This document shows positions 52,784-61,129 of a stretch of 64,000 bases of DNA, piece after piece. The position numbers and the translations under genes were made by a program. Each line of letters starts with the position of its first letter. The stretch's first letter is position 1. The notes beneath the pieces were generated by a model. The model had not been told where the DNA came from, did no database searches, and saw nothing but the letters and a program-made list of their open reading frames with translations. This DNA is from Halosolutus halophilus (GTDB taxonomy: Archaea > Halobacteriota > Halobacteria > Halobacteriales > Natrialbaceae), in assembly GCF_022869805.1 (NCBI RefSeq), contig NZ_CP094974.1, positions 4,340,001-4,404,000 on the forward strand, given 5' to 3'.

Positions 52784-53175
52784 CAGTCTACGATAGTAGC
52801 GTTCTCATCGACTATCTCGACGGCGTCGACGACGCGATCGCGTACGTCGACGACCACCTCGACGAACGGGCAGTCGCACCGCCGCTGGTACTGTTCGAGA
52901 TCTACCAGGGAGAAGTGTTCAAGAGCGGACCGACGAATTTCGCCGCCGTCGAGGGCGCGCTCGAGTGGGTGACCGTCGTCGACGAGACGGCGGACGTCGC
53001 ACGTGCTGCAGGCGAACTGCAGGACGAACTGCACCGACGCGGGCAACCGCTCGCCGCTCGTGATGCGTTCATCGCGGGCACCGCACGCGCAGTCGGTGAT
53101 CGACTCGTCGTCTCCGATTCGGATTTCGACGTTGCGGGACTTGCTGACGTCGCCGACGTCGATTTTCTCGACTGA
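52780..53175 (+). CDS. vapC: VapC-type PIN-domain ribonuclease toxin
   Basis: A 131-residue PIN toxin starting at GTG 52780. The catalytic acids are Asp5 (TVYDSSVLIDYL), the Glu in LFEIYQGEVF, the Asp in AARDAFIAGTARAVG and Asp in VVSDSDFDV. VapC cuts tRNA or rRNA in the cytoplasm. The 4-base GTGA overlap with vapB ensures coupled synthesis. Confidence 0.93.
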   Translation: MTVYDSSVLIDYLDGVDDAIAYVDDHLDERAVAPPLVLFEIYQGEVFKSGPTNFAAVEGALEWVTVVDETADVARAAGELQDELHRRGQPLAARDAFIAGTARAVGDRLVVSDSDFDVAGLADVADVDFLD

Positions 53176-53217
53176 TACCGTCCCCACTGTCAAGACGCTT
53201 CACCGCCTATTGGAGGT

Positions 53218-53718
53218 ATGGAATCCCCCACGCTCGGCCACCGTCTTCCGGACGGAAAGTCGATCGGCACCGCGATCGGGTTCGTCCTCCTGATCAACGT
53301 CGTCGGCGCGCTGCCGGCGACGGTCTCCTCGCCCGACACGCCCTGGTTCCGCGCGCTCGAGAAGCCGTCGTTTTACCCACCCGGAATCGCCTTTCCGATC
53401 GTGTGGACGCTCCTCTTCACTTTGCTGGGCGTCGCGCTGTGGCTCGTCTGGCGCAGCGACGCCGACGGCCGCGGACTCGCGCTCGGCCTGTTCGTCGCCC
53501 AGATGCTGTTCAACGTGGCCTGGACGCCCGCCTTTTTCGGACTCGAGAGACCGCTGCTCGGCCTCGCCGTCATCGTCGTCCTCTGGGTACTCGTGCTCGG
53601 AACGATCGCCGCCTTCCGTCGGGTCGATCGTCGTGCAGCGGCGCTCCTCGTACCCTATCTCGCCTGGATCACCTTCGCGGCGGTCCTCAATTTCGAACTC
53701 TGGCGGCTGAACGCCTGA
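53218..53718 (+). CDS. tspO: TspO/MBR family membrane protein
   Basis: A 166-residue five-helix TspO homologue. The signature elements are WFRALEKPSFYPPGIAFPIVWTLLFTLLGVALW, LFVAQMLFNVAWTPAFFGLERP and PYLAWITFAAVLNFELWRLN. Conserved Trp and Pro residues (KPSFYPP, AWTPAFF, PYLAWITFA) are all present. TspO binds porphyrins and acts in stress or light responses; in haloarchaea its role is not settled. It follows VapC by 42 bases, but on its own rather than in the module. Confidence 0.93.
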   Translation: MESPTLGHRLPDGKSIGTAIGFVLLINVVGALPATVSSPDTPWFRALEKPSFYPPGIAFPIVWTLLFTLLGVALWLVWRSDADGRGLALGLFVAQMLFNVAWTPAFFGLERPLLGLAVIVVLWVLVLGTIAAFRRVDRRAAALLVPYLAWITFAAVLNFELWRLNA

Positions 53719-53761
53719 TGAACCGGTTCCTCTCAACCATGGTTCAGTCGTCCCCGGCGGC

Positions 53762-54349
53762 TCAGATCGGGACGAATTCGATCGCGAACCACGCGAGCAC
53801 GGCGGCGTAGATCGGGATCGTCAGGTTGTCGTCGACGATGTAGGTGCGGATCTCGAGGGTCACGCCGTCGGCGAGCGTCGCGCCGAGGGCAGCGATCAGG
53901 GCCGCCACGAGCGGCAGGAACGGGATCGCGATAACCGTCGAGACGAGGAACATCGTGATGAGGACCTTCGGCGGCTTGATCCGCTGCAGGCTGTTGTCCG
54001 AGACGGCCCCGCTGATCGGATCGCCAAGCGAGAGCATCAACATCGCGGGGAGGGCGATGTCCTGCTGGAAGAGCACCACCACGACGGCCATGCTGATCAT
54101 GTACAGCGCGTATCCGGCCGGATTGTTCTGTTCGTACTCGCGGGTGAGGACCTCGTAGAGCCGCCAGTCGAGTCCGATCCGGAGTCGGATGAACTCGAGG
54201 ACGAGCGCACCGGTCGCGAGGAGGACCATGAGGATCCTGAATCGGGCCCACGTCAGCCCGAGCCCGAGATAGTTGGCGAGTAGATAGAGGGCGACCAGTC
54301 CAGAGCCGCTGGCGTGGACGAGTCGCCGCTTCAGTTCGTCGGCCATCAT
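53762..54349 (-). CDS. Dolichol kinase/cytidylyltransferase-like membrane protein
   Basis: A protein of about 195 residues. ATG 54346 fits the upstream GAGGTGA better than ATG 54349, which is only one base from it. About six hydrophobic segments; the signature LMLSLGDPISGAVSD is the metal/CTP loop of the dolichol kinase/phosphatidate cytidylyltransferase group (G-D-x-x-x-[AS]). It is probably an isoprenol kinase or lipid CTP-transferase in membrane lipid or glycan synthesis. The gene lies 75 bases downstream of glyS, separated by a leader that can form two alternative hairpins. Confidence 0.87.
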   Translation of the reverse strand: MMADELKRRLVHASGSGLVALYLLANYLGLGLTWARFRILMVLLATGALVLEFIRLRIGLDWRLYEVLTREYEQNNPAGYALYMISMAVVVVLFQQDIALPAMLMLSLGDPISGAVSDNSLQRIKPPKVLITMFLVSTVIAIPFLPLVAALIAALGATLADGVTLEIRTYIVDDNLTIPIYAAVLAWFAIEFVPI

Positions 54350-54350
54350 C

Positions 54351-54415
54351 TCACCTCTCGGAGGTGCGAACCTTCAGTTCGTCGGTTGTCTTCGAACGGG
54401 GCCGACCGCACCTCC
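54351..54415 (-). promoter_or_regulatory. Possible bistable leader hairpin controlling the downstream gene
   Basis: In the leftward transcript, CGGAGGTGCG (complement of 54407-54416) can pair with CGCACCTCCG (complement of 54359-54368). The same CACCTC (complement of 54361-54366) can instead pair with GAGGTG (complement of 54352-54357), which is the Shine-Dalgarno sequence just before ATG 54346. The two pairings exclude each other. An inner hairpin GTTCG/CGAAC lies in the loop. Confidence 0.5.
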
Positions 54416-54424
54416 GCTCGATCG

Positions 54425-56203
54425 TCACTCCTCGAGATCGTCGAATTCGACGTCTCCGCCGCGCAGTGCCGCCAGCGTCTCGGGGAGGTCCGCGATCGGC
54501 AGGCGCTTCTGGTCGGTCGAGTCGCGCTCGCGGACGGTGACGGCACGGTCGTCGAGACTCTCGTAGTCGACGGTCACGCAGAACGGCGTGCCGACCTCGT
54601 CCTGGCGGCGGTAGCGCCGACCGATGTTGCCCGAGTCGTCGTACGTAACCGCCAGCCCGGCTTCGCGAAGTTCCGACGCGATTTCCTGCGCCTCGGCTTC
54701 GAGTTCCGCCTCGCTCTGGAGCGGGAAGACGCCGACGAACGTCGGCGCGACCTCGGGATCGAGCGCGAGGTACGTCCGCTCCTCGCCGTCGACCTCGTCC
54801 TCGCGGTAGGCGTGGTGGAGGACGGTGTAGACGAGTCGATCGACGCCGAAGGAGGGTTCGACGACGTGGGGGACGATGTGCTCGCCGGCTTCCGTCTGCT
54901 CTTCGACGCTAAAGCCGGTCTTCTCGACGGGGAGTTCGTGGGTTTCGCCCTCGAGAGTGATCTCGACCGCGTCGCCGCCGAACGCGGATCGATCGCGGGC
55001 CGCGAGATCCTCGAGTTCCTGCACCACCGCTTGCGCGTCGCCGCCGAACTCGGGACCGAGGTAGCTCATGTCCGGGTCGACCGTCGCGCGCTCGACCGTC
55101 TTCGGCTCGTCGTACTGCTTGAAGATCGTGAACCGATCGCCGGAGTGCTCGGCGTGTTTCGAGAGGTCGTAGTCGCTCCGGTAGGCGAAGCCGGCCATCT
55201 CGATCCAGTTGCCGTCGATCTCGCTCTCGGCGTCCCAGCAGTCCGCGGCGTAGTGGGCCCGCTCGCCCGAGAGGTGCTGGCGGAACCGGAACCGGTCCAT
55301 GTCGACGCCGACCGCGTCGTACCACGGCTTGGCGACGCCGAGGAAGTACGCGACCCACGGGCTGGCGATGATGCCCTCCTCGACGGCTTCGCCGATCGTC
55401 GTCTCGAGTTCCTCGCCGTCCTCGGCGTTCTGCTCGCTGGCGGGGTAGAGCGTCATCTCCACGTCTTCGACCGCCTCGAGGTCCGGTTCGTCCTCCTCGG
55501 GGTCGATGAAGTACTCGAGTTCGGCCTGCGTGAACTCCCGCGTGCGGATGATCGATCGTCGCGGACTGATCTCGTTGCGGTAGGCGCGGCCGATCTGGGT
55601 GACGCCGAACGGCAACTGGTTGCGGGCGTACTCCTTGAGTCGCGGGAACTCGACGAAGATGCCCTGGGCCGTCTCGGGGCGCAGGTAGCCGGGTTGGGAG
55701 TCGCCGGGGCCGATGTTGGTCTCGAACATCAGGTTGAAGGCCTCGACGGCCTGGCCCGCGAGACCCGCACCGCAGTCGGGGCAGACGAGTTCGTACTCGG
55801 CGATGACCTCCTCGACTTCCGGAATGGGGAGGCTCTCGGCGTCCTCGTACTCCGTGTTGTCCTCGACGACGTGGTCCGCGCGGTGGCTCTCGCCACACTC
55901 GGGACACTCGACGAGCATGTCGTCGAAGCCGTCGAGGTGGCCCGACGCCTCGAAGACGGGTTCGGGCATGATCGTCGGCGCGTCGATCTCCATGTTGCCC
56001 TCGGCGACCGCGAACCGATCGCGCCAGGCGTCTTCGACGTTCCCCTTCAGCGCGGCCCCCTGCGGGCCGAAGGTGTAGAAGCCGCCGACGCCGCCGTACG
56101 CGCCGGACGACTGGAAGAAGTAGCCGCGCCGCTTGGCCAGTTCGACCAGTTTCTCGCTCGTCACCTCGCTCGTATCCGCCGGTGTCTCTCGCTGTTCACT
56201 CAT
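54425..56203 (-). CDS. glyS: Glycyl-tRNA synthetase (alpha2 type)
   Basis: A 592-residue class II synthetase that charges tRNA-Gly. Motif 1 is in the N-terminal GYFFQSSGAYGGVGGFYTFGPQG; the zinc module has CPECGESH and CPDCGAGL; motif 2 is RNEISPRRSIIRTREFTQAELEYF; motif 3 is PHVVEPSFGVDRLVYTVL. The C-terminal anticodon-binding domain runs from LALDPEVAPTFVGVFPLQ to the end. Its ATG 56203 overlaps the CBS gene stop (56196) by 8 bases. It is the homodimeric archaeal/eukaryal form. Confidence 0.96.
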   Translation of the reverse strand: MSEQRETPADTSEVTSEKLVELAKRRGYFFQSSGAYGGVGGFYTFGPQGAALKGNVEDAWRDRFAVAEGNMEIDAPTIMPEPVFEASGHLDGFDDMLVECPECGESHRADHVVEDNTEYEDAESLPIPEVEEVIAEYELVCPDCGAGLAGQAVEAFNLMFETNIGPGDSQPGYLRPETAQGIFVEFPRLKEYARNQLPFGVTQIGRAYRNEISPRRSIIRTREFTQAELEYFIDPEEDEPDLEAVEDVEMTLYPASEQNAEDGEELETTIGEAVEEGIIASPWVAYFLGVAKPWYDAVGVDMDRFRFRQHLSGERAHYAADCWDAESEIDGNWIEMAGFAYRSDYDLSKHAEHSGDRFTIFKQYDEPKTVERATVDPDMSYLGPEFGGDAQAVVQELEDLAARDRSAFGGDAVEITLEGETHELPVEKTGFSVEEQTEAGEHIVPHVVEPSFGVDRLVYTVLHHAYREDEVDGEERTYLALDPEVAPTFVGVFPLQSEAELEAEAQEIASELREAGLAVTYDDSGNIGRRYRRQDEVGTPFCVTVDYESLDDRAVTVRERDSTDQKRLPIADLPETLAALRGGDVEFDDLEE

Positions 56204-57047
56204 AGAGTGCCTCCAATAGATCGACGTCGCGGGCGATACCCACCAGTTGCTCGCCCGTGACCATCGGGATCTGTTCGATGTCGTTGTTGATCATCCGCTG
56301 TGCGGTCTCCCGGATCGACGCCCCACCCGAGACCGTCACCACGTCGTCGCTCATGAACTCGCTGACGGGACCGGTCGGGATCTCGATGTCCCGCGTCGGG
56401 AGGTACCGACTCCCGACGCCCTTGATCCCCTCCCACGACCACTCGGAGTCCTGATCGGGGAAGTTGTCGCCCGTCTCTTCTTCGCCCTCGACGATGCGCG
56501 CGACCTCGATGATGTCGACCTCCGTGAGGACGCCGCTCATCCGGCCGTCGTCGTCCAGCGCGACGGTGTAGGGGACGTTCGCGTAGTACAGTTCGCGTTC
56601 GGCGACCGGGAGCGGCGCACCCTCGAAGGTCGTGTTCACGTTCTCGCTGGCGTGGGACTCGACGTCGCCGTCGGTCTCCTGGTCGCCCGCTGCGATCGCG
56701 TGGATCACGTCCGTCACCGTGACGATCCCCTCGAACTCGCCGTCGACCACGGGGACGCGGCGAGCGCCGTCTTCGACCATCATCCGCGCGACGTCTTCGA
56801 GCGCGGTCCCGGCCGTGGTGGTCGGGACGTCGTCCATCAGCATCACCAGCTGGTCCTCGTCGGGCTGTTCGATCAGCGCGTCCCGCGAGATCAGCCCCCG
56901 GTACTCGGGCCCGTTGTCGGTCGATTTGATCACCGGAACGGACGAGAACGACTGTTCTTGCAGGTACTCGAGCACGTCCGATCGAGTGCCCGGCAGGTCC
57001 ACGGTCACGACGTCCTCACGGGGCGTCATCGCGTCGGCTACGTTCAT
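56196..57047 (-). CDS. Four-CBS-domain protein
   Basis: A 283-residue protein starting at the ATG at 57047. TTTATAC (complement of 57073-57079) is 27 bases upstream, so leaderless. The chain contains four CBS motifs: VADAMTPREDVVTVDL...FSSVPVI, LEDVARMMVEDGARRVPVVDG..GIVTVTDVIHAI, a third in the ELYYANVPYTVALDDDGRMSGVLTEVDI segment, and VSEFMSDDVVTVSGG..IRETAQRMINNDIEQIPMV..LVGIARDVDLLEAL. CBS pairs bind AMP, ATP or SAM as energy sensors. It heads an operon with glyS, perhaps linking nucleotide levels to the operon, though that is inference. Confidence 0.93.
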   Translation of the reverse strand: MNVADAMTPREDVVTVDLPGTRSDVLEYLQEQSFSSVPVIKSTDNGPEYRGLISRDALIEQPDEDQLVMLMDDVPTTTAGTALEDVARMMVEDGARRVPVVDGEFEGIVTVTDVIHAIAAGDQETDGDVESHASENVNTTFEGAPLPVAERELYYANVPYTVALDDDGRMSGVLTEVDIIEVARIVEGEEETGDNFPDQDSEWSWEGIKGVGSRYLPTRDIEIPTGPVSEFMSDDVVTVSGGASIRETAQRMINNDIEQIPMVTGEQLVGIARDVDLLEALYE

Positions 57048-57156
57048 GTCCCCACGATAGGGCAAAAATGAGTATAAACCCAGTGCTTCACGGGCCGCCG
57101 AACTGGTCCGGGAGCCGACCCGTCTGCGATCTGGATAGTCCGATTCGACGAGTTTA

Positions 57157-57177
57157 TATGTGGTTGGTAGTCACATA
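57157..57177. promoter_or_regulatory. Inverted repeat TATGTG-N9-CACATA between TATA box and start
   Basis: TATGTG (57157-57162) and CACATA (57172-57177) are perfect complements around a 9-base spacer. The site overlaps the right end of the TATA box (TTTATATG, about 57153-57160) and ends 5 bases before ATG 57183. It is well placed for repression of the 53-residue gene. Confidence 0.5.
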
Positions 57178-57182
57178 CACAC

Positions 57183-57344
57183 ATGGTGCAGAACTCCCAC
57201 ACCGTGTCCGCTGACGACACGATCGTCGGCTCGATCGACTCGACGGAATCGAGCGACGAGTACGTCATCGCAGACATCTCTGCCGACGGCGCCTGGCTCT
57301 CGATGGAGGCAGATGCCGCGCCGACGCTGCCGGCGATGCGATGA
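57183..57344 (+). CDS. Small acidic haloarchaeal protein (DUF7556-like)
   Basis: A 53-residue protein. MVQNSHTVSADDTIVGSIDST is followed by EYVIADISADGAWLSMEADAAPTLPAMR. The core DEYVIADISADGAWLSM is a recognisable beta-hairpin motif of a small haloarchaeal family possibly named DUF7556. TTTATATG at about 57153-57160 is 27 bases upstream, so it is leaderless. It is divergent from the CBS gene. No function is known. Confidence 0.85.
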   Translation: MVQNSHTVSADDTIVGSIDSTESSDEYVIADISADGAWLSMEADAAPTLPAMR

Positions 57345-57446
57345 CGCTTCGGGGGGACGTGCGGGGAGCGGGGAGTCGTCTCGCGGCCTTTTTCGATCGC
57401 GACTGCCGGAGCACGGACCGTTTAGTATCCCAGCGGTGATCTTCCG

Positions 57447-57974
57447 ATGATGGTCGGGCCTCACCCACGCAACCGCGAGGAGACGGAGACGAACGCGGAC
57501 GACGAGTTCGGGTTCGAATCCGACGACTCCCGATACACCGTCGCGACGGTTCTCGATGCGCTCGTTCCCGCGACGCTCGCTCGCCGGGCGGTGGCGGTGT
57601 CCGTCGAGACGGACCGAGACCGCTACGAGCGGGACGACCCGGTCGAGATCACCGTCGACTTCAAAAATCGGCTGCCCGTTCCCGTCGAGATCCCGACGCC
57701 ACGACAGCGTCCCTGGGGGTGGACGATCGACGGCGAACTCGAGGCGACCGACGAACGCCGGTACACACGCGCCCGGCCGTCGGCGTTTCGCTTCCGCGGC
57801 AGCGAGCGCAAACAGGTCTCGGTCACGTGGAACGGCCGCCTCGAGCGCGTCAGGACCGGTGCTCACAACGAATCGATCGTTCCCGACCCCGGCGAGTACG
57901 AGGTCCGGGTGTTCGTCGCGACCCACGAGAACCGGTATCAGCCGTCCGATTCGACGACGATCACGATCGAGTAG
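57447..57974 (+). CDS. Haloarchaeal beta-sandwich protein, BsuPI-like
   Basis: A 175-residue protein. The start is ATG 57447 or 57450; TTTAGTAT near 57421-57428 is 27 bases upstream. After an acidic N-terminus, VSVETDRDRYERDDPVEITVDFKNRLPVPVEIPTPRQRPWGWTIDGE and QVSVTWNGRLERV...PGEYEVRVFVATHENRYQPSDSTTITIE form an Ig-like beta sandwich resembling intracellular proteinase inhibitor (BsuPI) domains. No signal peptide is present. The function is unknown. Confidence 0.82.
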   Translation: MMVGPHPRNREETETNADDEFGFESDDSRYTVATVLDALVPATLARRAVAVSVETDRDRYERDDPVEITVDFKNRLPVPVEIPTPRQRPWGWTIDGELEATDERRYTRARPSAFRFRGSERKQVSVTWNGRLERVRTGAHNESIVPDPGEYEVRVFVATHENRYQPSDSTTITIE

Positions 57975-58052
57975 CTCCGGGAGCGACCGTTCGGGAGGCT
58001 ACAGCGGGCGCTACGCCGAACTGCGGTATCGGTCCGAATCAGAAGTGAAATT

Positions 58053-58121
58053 CCCCGCTCGAGGCGGGGTCGAGGGAGCGACTCATTCGTGTTCGATCCA
58101 CCTCGACGGGCTTACCCCGTC
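58053..58121. repeat. Two GC-rich hairpins downstream of the small frame
   Basis: CCCCGC-TCGAG-GCGGGG at 58053-58069 and GACGGG-CTTAC-CCCGTC at 58105-58121 each give a 6-base-pair stem with a 5-base loop. The second spans the stop codon of the leftward 51-codon frame. The pair could be a terminator or a relic of an IS200/IS605-type element end. Confidence 0.5.
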
Positions 58122-58267
58122 AGGAAGCCACCCGCTGGCACCTGCCGATCGGGGCGGCCGGTATCGCTCTTCTGGACGCCCGAGAACTCGGGCGAGTGCT
58201 CGATCGTTCGCTGTACTTTCGCGCCGATGCTCGTGTACGTCGCAAGGACTGCGAGTATCTTACTCAT
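58112..58267 (-). CDS. Possible 51-residue protein behind a TrmB-type operator
   Basis: From ATG 58267 the frame encodes MSKILAVLATYTSIGAKVQ, then RTIEHSPEFSGVQKSDTGR and ends PAGGFLTG with a TAA at 58112-58114. An ACTTAAG box (complement of about 58293-58299) is 27 bases upstream, so it could be leaderless. The stop codon lies in a GC-rich hairpin (58105-58121), as a terminator would. The protein has one short hydrophobic start and no family I know. Confidence rests on the promoter, operator and terminator arrangement, not on homology. Confidence 0.4.
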   Translation of the reverse strand: MSKILAVLATYTSIGAKVQRTIEHSPEFSGVQKSDTGRPDRQVPAGGFLTG

Positions 58268-58277
58268 ACACGAGTAA
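58260..58277. promoter_or_regulatory. Second palindrome matching the TrmB motif TACT-N7-GAGTA
   Basis: TTACTCATACACGAGTAA is a perfect inverted repeat of TTACTC and GAGTAA around six bases, identical in half-sites and spacing to that at 13791-13808. It overlaps the predicted start of the leftward 51-codon frame. Confidence 0.6.
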
Positions 58278-58483
58278 ATAGTTCCCCTACGCTCTTAAGT
58301 ATTTTTGCGACGGTTCTTCACGTTGTGTAATTGTTCCTCATTGGTTGGTCAATCGCTAGCACGCGCGTTCAAAACCCATATTGTTCCTGATGCGATGGGC
58401 TCGAGACCGACCGTCGAATCGGAACCGGCGCGGAGACGGTTCGGCCGGTCGATCGAACGACCTGCACCGCGGTCGCCGATCGC

Positions 58484-59851
58484 TCACCGGCCGTCGTCGC
58501 GGTGCAGGTGACACGCCGAGATGTGATCGCCGTCCCCGTGCTCCGACTCGATTTCGTACGCGGGACGCTCGCGCGCGCAGATACTCCGCTCGGCGAAGGA
58601 CGTGAGCAGTCGCTCGGTCGCCGTCTCCCACGCGGTGTTCTCGGGGGGAGCGTCGCTCCCGTCGCGGTCCGCGGGGCCGTCGCGATCGGTCGCGAGCAGG
58701 TCGATCGCGTTCCGGACGACGTCTCCTGGCTCGCCCCGCGGGAGGTCGCCGCCGAAGAACTCGGCTTCTATCTCCGCGGCCGGCATCGGTTCGAACGTCC
58801 GGCGCTTGACCGCACGCATGAACGCCCGCGTCTGCGTCCACTCGTCGCCGGTCCAGTCGTACGCGTCGGGCGCGATCAACCGGGGACACCGCGTCCGGAA
58901 CCGACACCCCGATGGCGGATCGATCGGACTCGGGACCTCCCCCTCGAGTACCCCGCGGGCATCGGTCTCTCGCGGATCGGGGACGGGGATCGAATCGAGT
59001 AGTGCCTTCGTGTAGGGGTGCTGGGGGTTCTCGAACAGCTCTTTCTTATCGGCGACTTCGACTACGTGCCCGAGGTACATCACCGCGACCCGATCGGAGA
59101 TGTGCCGAATGACCGAGAGGTCGTGGGCGATGAAGAGGTACGTGAGCCCGAACTCCTCCTGCAGTTCCTCCATCGTGTTCAGCACCTGTGCCTGGATGGA
59201 CACGTCGAGCGCGGAGACGGGTTCGTCGCAGACGACGAAGTCGGGGTCGACCGACAGCGCCCGCGCGAGGTTGATCCGCTGGCGCTGCCCCCCGGAGAAC
59301 GCGTGGGGATACCGGTTGTAGTGGTGGGGATCGAGGCCGACCTTCTCGAGCAGTTCCTTTGCCCGCGCCTCCCGGCCCTCGTCGTCGAACATGTCGTGGG
59401 CCCGCATCGGCTCCTCGATGATCTGGCCGACCTTCATCCGCGGGTCGAGCGACGACTGCGGATCCTGGAAGATCATCTGGATCTCCGATCGCTTCTGCCG
59501 GAGTTGCTCGCCGCTCATCTCGGCCAGGTCCTCGCCCTTGAACCGGATCGTCCCGTCCGTCGGGTCGAGCAGCCGCAGGATCGTCCGTCCGAGGGTGCTC
59601 TTGCCGCAACCGGACTCGCCGACGAGCCCCAGCGTCTCGCCCATCTCGATCTCGAACGAGACGTCGTCGACGGCTTTCACGTGGTCGACGCCGAAGCTCA
59701 CCGGCGGGAACCGATCGGGTTCGAAGTTGACCGACGCGAACAGCCCGGAGTCGGACTGGAAGTACTTCGTCAGCCCGTCGACCTCGAGCAGCGTCTCCCC
59801 CTGTTCGAGATCCATGTCGCCGAAGCCGATCGGGTCGTCTGGCTTACTCAC
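58484..59851 (-). CDS. dppF: Oligopeptide/dipeptide ABC transporter ATP-binding subunit (DppF/OppF-like)
   Basis: A 455-residue ATPase starting at GTG 59851, which overlaps the dppD stop by 8 bases. Walker A GESGCGKS (78-85), Q-loop in [16 protein letters not shown], signature in [15 protein letters not shown] and Walker [14 protein letters not shown]. After the core comes the oligopeptide-transporter C-terminal extension ([17 protein letters not shown]) that contains conserved Cys residues. An additional 100-residue acidic C-terminal part with Cys ([23 protein letters not shown]) is longer than usual. It drives peptide uptake together with dppD. Confidence 0.93.
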   Translation of the reverse strand: MSKPDDPIGFGDMDLEQGETLLEVDGLTKYFQSDSGLFASVNFEPDRFPPVSFGVDHVKAVDDVSFEIEMGETLGLVGESGCGKSTLGRTILRLLDPTDGTIRFKGEDLAEMSGEQLRQKRSEIQMIFQDPQSSLDPRMKVGQIIEEPMRAHDMFDDEGREARAKELLEKVGLDPHHYNRYPHAFSGGQRQRINLARALSVDPDFVVCDEPVSALDVSIQAQVLNTMEELQEEFGLTYLFIAHDLSVIRHISDRVAVMYLGHVVEVADKKELFENPQHPYTKALLDSIPVPDPRETDARGVLEGEVPSPIDPPSGCRFRTRCPRLIAPDAYDWTGDEWTQTRAFMRAVKRRTFEPMPAAEIEAEFFGGDLPRGEPGDVVRNAIDLLATDRDGPADRDGSDAPPENTAWETATERLLTSFAERSICARERPAYEIESEHGDGDHISACHLHRDDGR

Positions 59852-61127
59852 GCCGATCACCTCCCTCGGGATCGGCGTCCGTCGCCGGTCGACTCGCCTC
59901 ACCGCCTTCAGACCCCCGGTCTGACGAGGATCGGCTCGCGTCGCTCGCCTCACCGCCATCCGTCGACGCCTGACTGTCCCCTGCGGGCGGTTCTGCCGTC
60001 GTCTCTGACTCCGAGTCGGTGCCCGTCGCGACGGTGCCGATCCTGTCGGGCTCCACTTCGCTCTCCGCTAACGGGACGCTCTCGTCGTAGCCCACGTCGA
60101 AGACGTCGTGTTTCACGCAGGCCGCCCGGTGCGGGTAGCCGTCGGCCCGATCGACCTCGAGCGTCTCCGGGTGGACCTGCGTACAGATCTCCCGGGCGTC
60201 GGGACAGCGGGGGTGGAACCGACAGCCCGAGGGTGGGTTGATCGCCTCGGGCATCACGCCCTCGATCGGCTCGAGTTCGGCGGCCCGATCGGGGCGGGGC
60301 ATCGAGTTCAGCAGGGCCTCGGTGTAGGGATGCTTGGTGTCGTAGAACAGGTCGTCCACCGGGGCCTGTTCGACGATCTCGCCGAGATACATCACGTTCA
60401 CGCGATCGCAGATCTCGGCGACGACGCCGAGGTCGTGGGTAACCCAGATGAAGCTCGTCCCGTACTTCGCCTGGAGTTCGTCGACGAGGTCGATAATCTG
60501 GCCCTCGACGGTGACGTCGAGCGCCGTCGTCGGCTCGTCGGCGATGATGAGGCTGGGTTCGCAGGCCAACGCCATCGCGATGAGGACGCGCTGGCGCATC
60601 CCGCCCGAGAACTGGTGGGGGTACTCGTCGTAGCGCTGTTCGGGGTCGGGGATCCCCACCTCTCGGAGCATTTCGATCGCCTCCTCGCGTGCCTCGTCTT
60701 CCGGGAGCCCGCGATTGAGTTCGATGAACTCTCGGATCTGTCCCCCGACGGTGAAGACGGGGTTGAGCGACTCCATCGGATCCTGGAAGATCACCGCGAT
60801 CTCGTTGCCCCGGATTCGGGTCCGTATCTCCTCTTTCGAGAGCATGTCGTCGCGTTCTCGAAGCTCGCCGTCCGGTCCCTCCTCGAGGCCGAAGATGGTT
60901 TCGCCCTTGTAGGTAATCTCGCCGGCGACGATCTCGCCGGGACTCTCGACGAGCCGCAGCAGGCTCATCGAGGCGACGCTCTTGCCGGCGCCGCTTTCGC
61001 CGACGAGGCCGACGATCTCGCCCTCGTAGACGTCGAACGAGATGCCGTCGACGGCGCGAACGGTGCCTGACTCTGTGAAGAACTGCGTCTTGAGATCGCG
61101 AACTTCGAGTAGTGGATCAGTGCTCAT
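59844..61127 (-). CDS. dppD: Oligopeptide/dipeptide ABC transporter ATP-binding subunit (DppD/OppD-like)
   Basis: A 427-residue ATPase. Walker A GESGAGKS (43-50), Q-loop [22 protein letters not shown], signature [34 protein letters not shown]. The C-terminal extension with [11 protein letters not shown] and [20 protein letters not shown] is the peptide-transporter hallmark. About 65 extra C-terminal residues are Ser/Glu/Gly-rich and disordered. It lies 2 bases after the dppC stop and overlaps dppF. The two ATPases form the heterodimeric motor. Confidence 0.94.
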   Translation of the reverse strand: MSTDPLLEVRDLKTQFFTESGTVRAVDGISFDVYEGEIVGLVGESGAGKSVASMSLLRLVESPGEIVAGEITYKGETIFGLEEGPDGELRERDDMLSKEEIRTRIRGNEIAVIFQDPMESLNPVFTVGGQIREFIELNRGLPEDEAREEAIEMLREVGIPDPEQRYDEYPHQFSGGMRQRVLIAMALACEPSLIIADEPTTALDVTVEGQIIDLVDELQAKYGTSFIWVTHDLGVVAEICDRVNVMYLGEIVEQAPVDDLFYDTKHPYTEALLNSMPRPDRAAELEPIEGVMPEAINPPSGCRFHPRCPDAREICTQVHPETLEVDRADGYPHRAACVKHDVFDVGYDESVPLAESEVEPDRIGTVATGTDSESETTAEPPAGDSQASTDGGEASDASRSSSDRGSEGGEASRPATDADPEGGDRRE

Positions 61128-61129
61128 TG

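Larger units (their letters stand above)
57975..58483. other. 509-base stretch of lower GC with hairpins and one possible small gene
   Basis: The region from about 58261 to 58400 is visibly A/T-richer than its surroundings. It contains a hairpin CCCCGC-TCGAG-GCGGGG (58053-58069), a second hairpin GACGGG-CTTAC-CCCGTC (58105-58121), a TrmB-type palindrome (58260-58277) and a leftward 51-codon frame (58112-58267). The right third before dppF (58400-58483) has no feature I can support. Confidence 0.6.

Noticed and set aside
54314-56260. 648-codon plus-strand frame opposite glyS
   Set aside because: It mirrors glycyl-tRNA synthetase, whose motifs 1-3 and zinc module are all on the minus strand.
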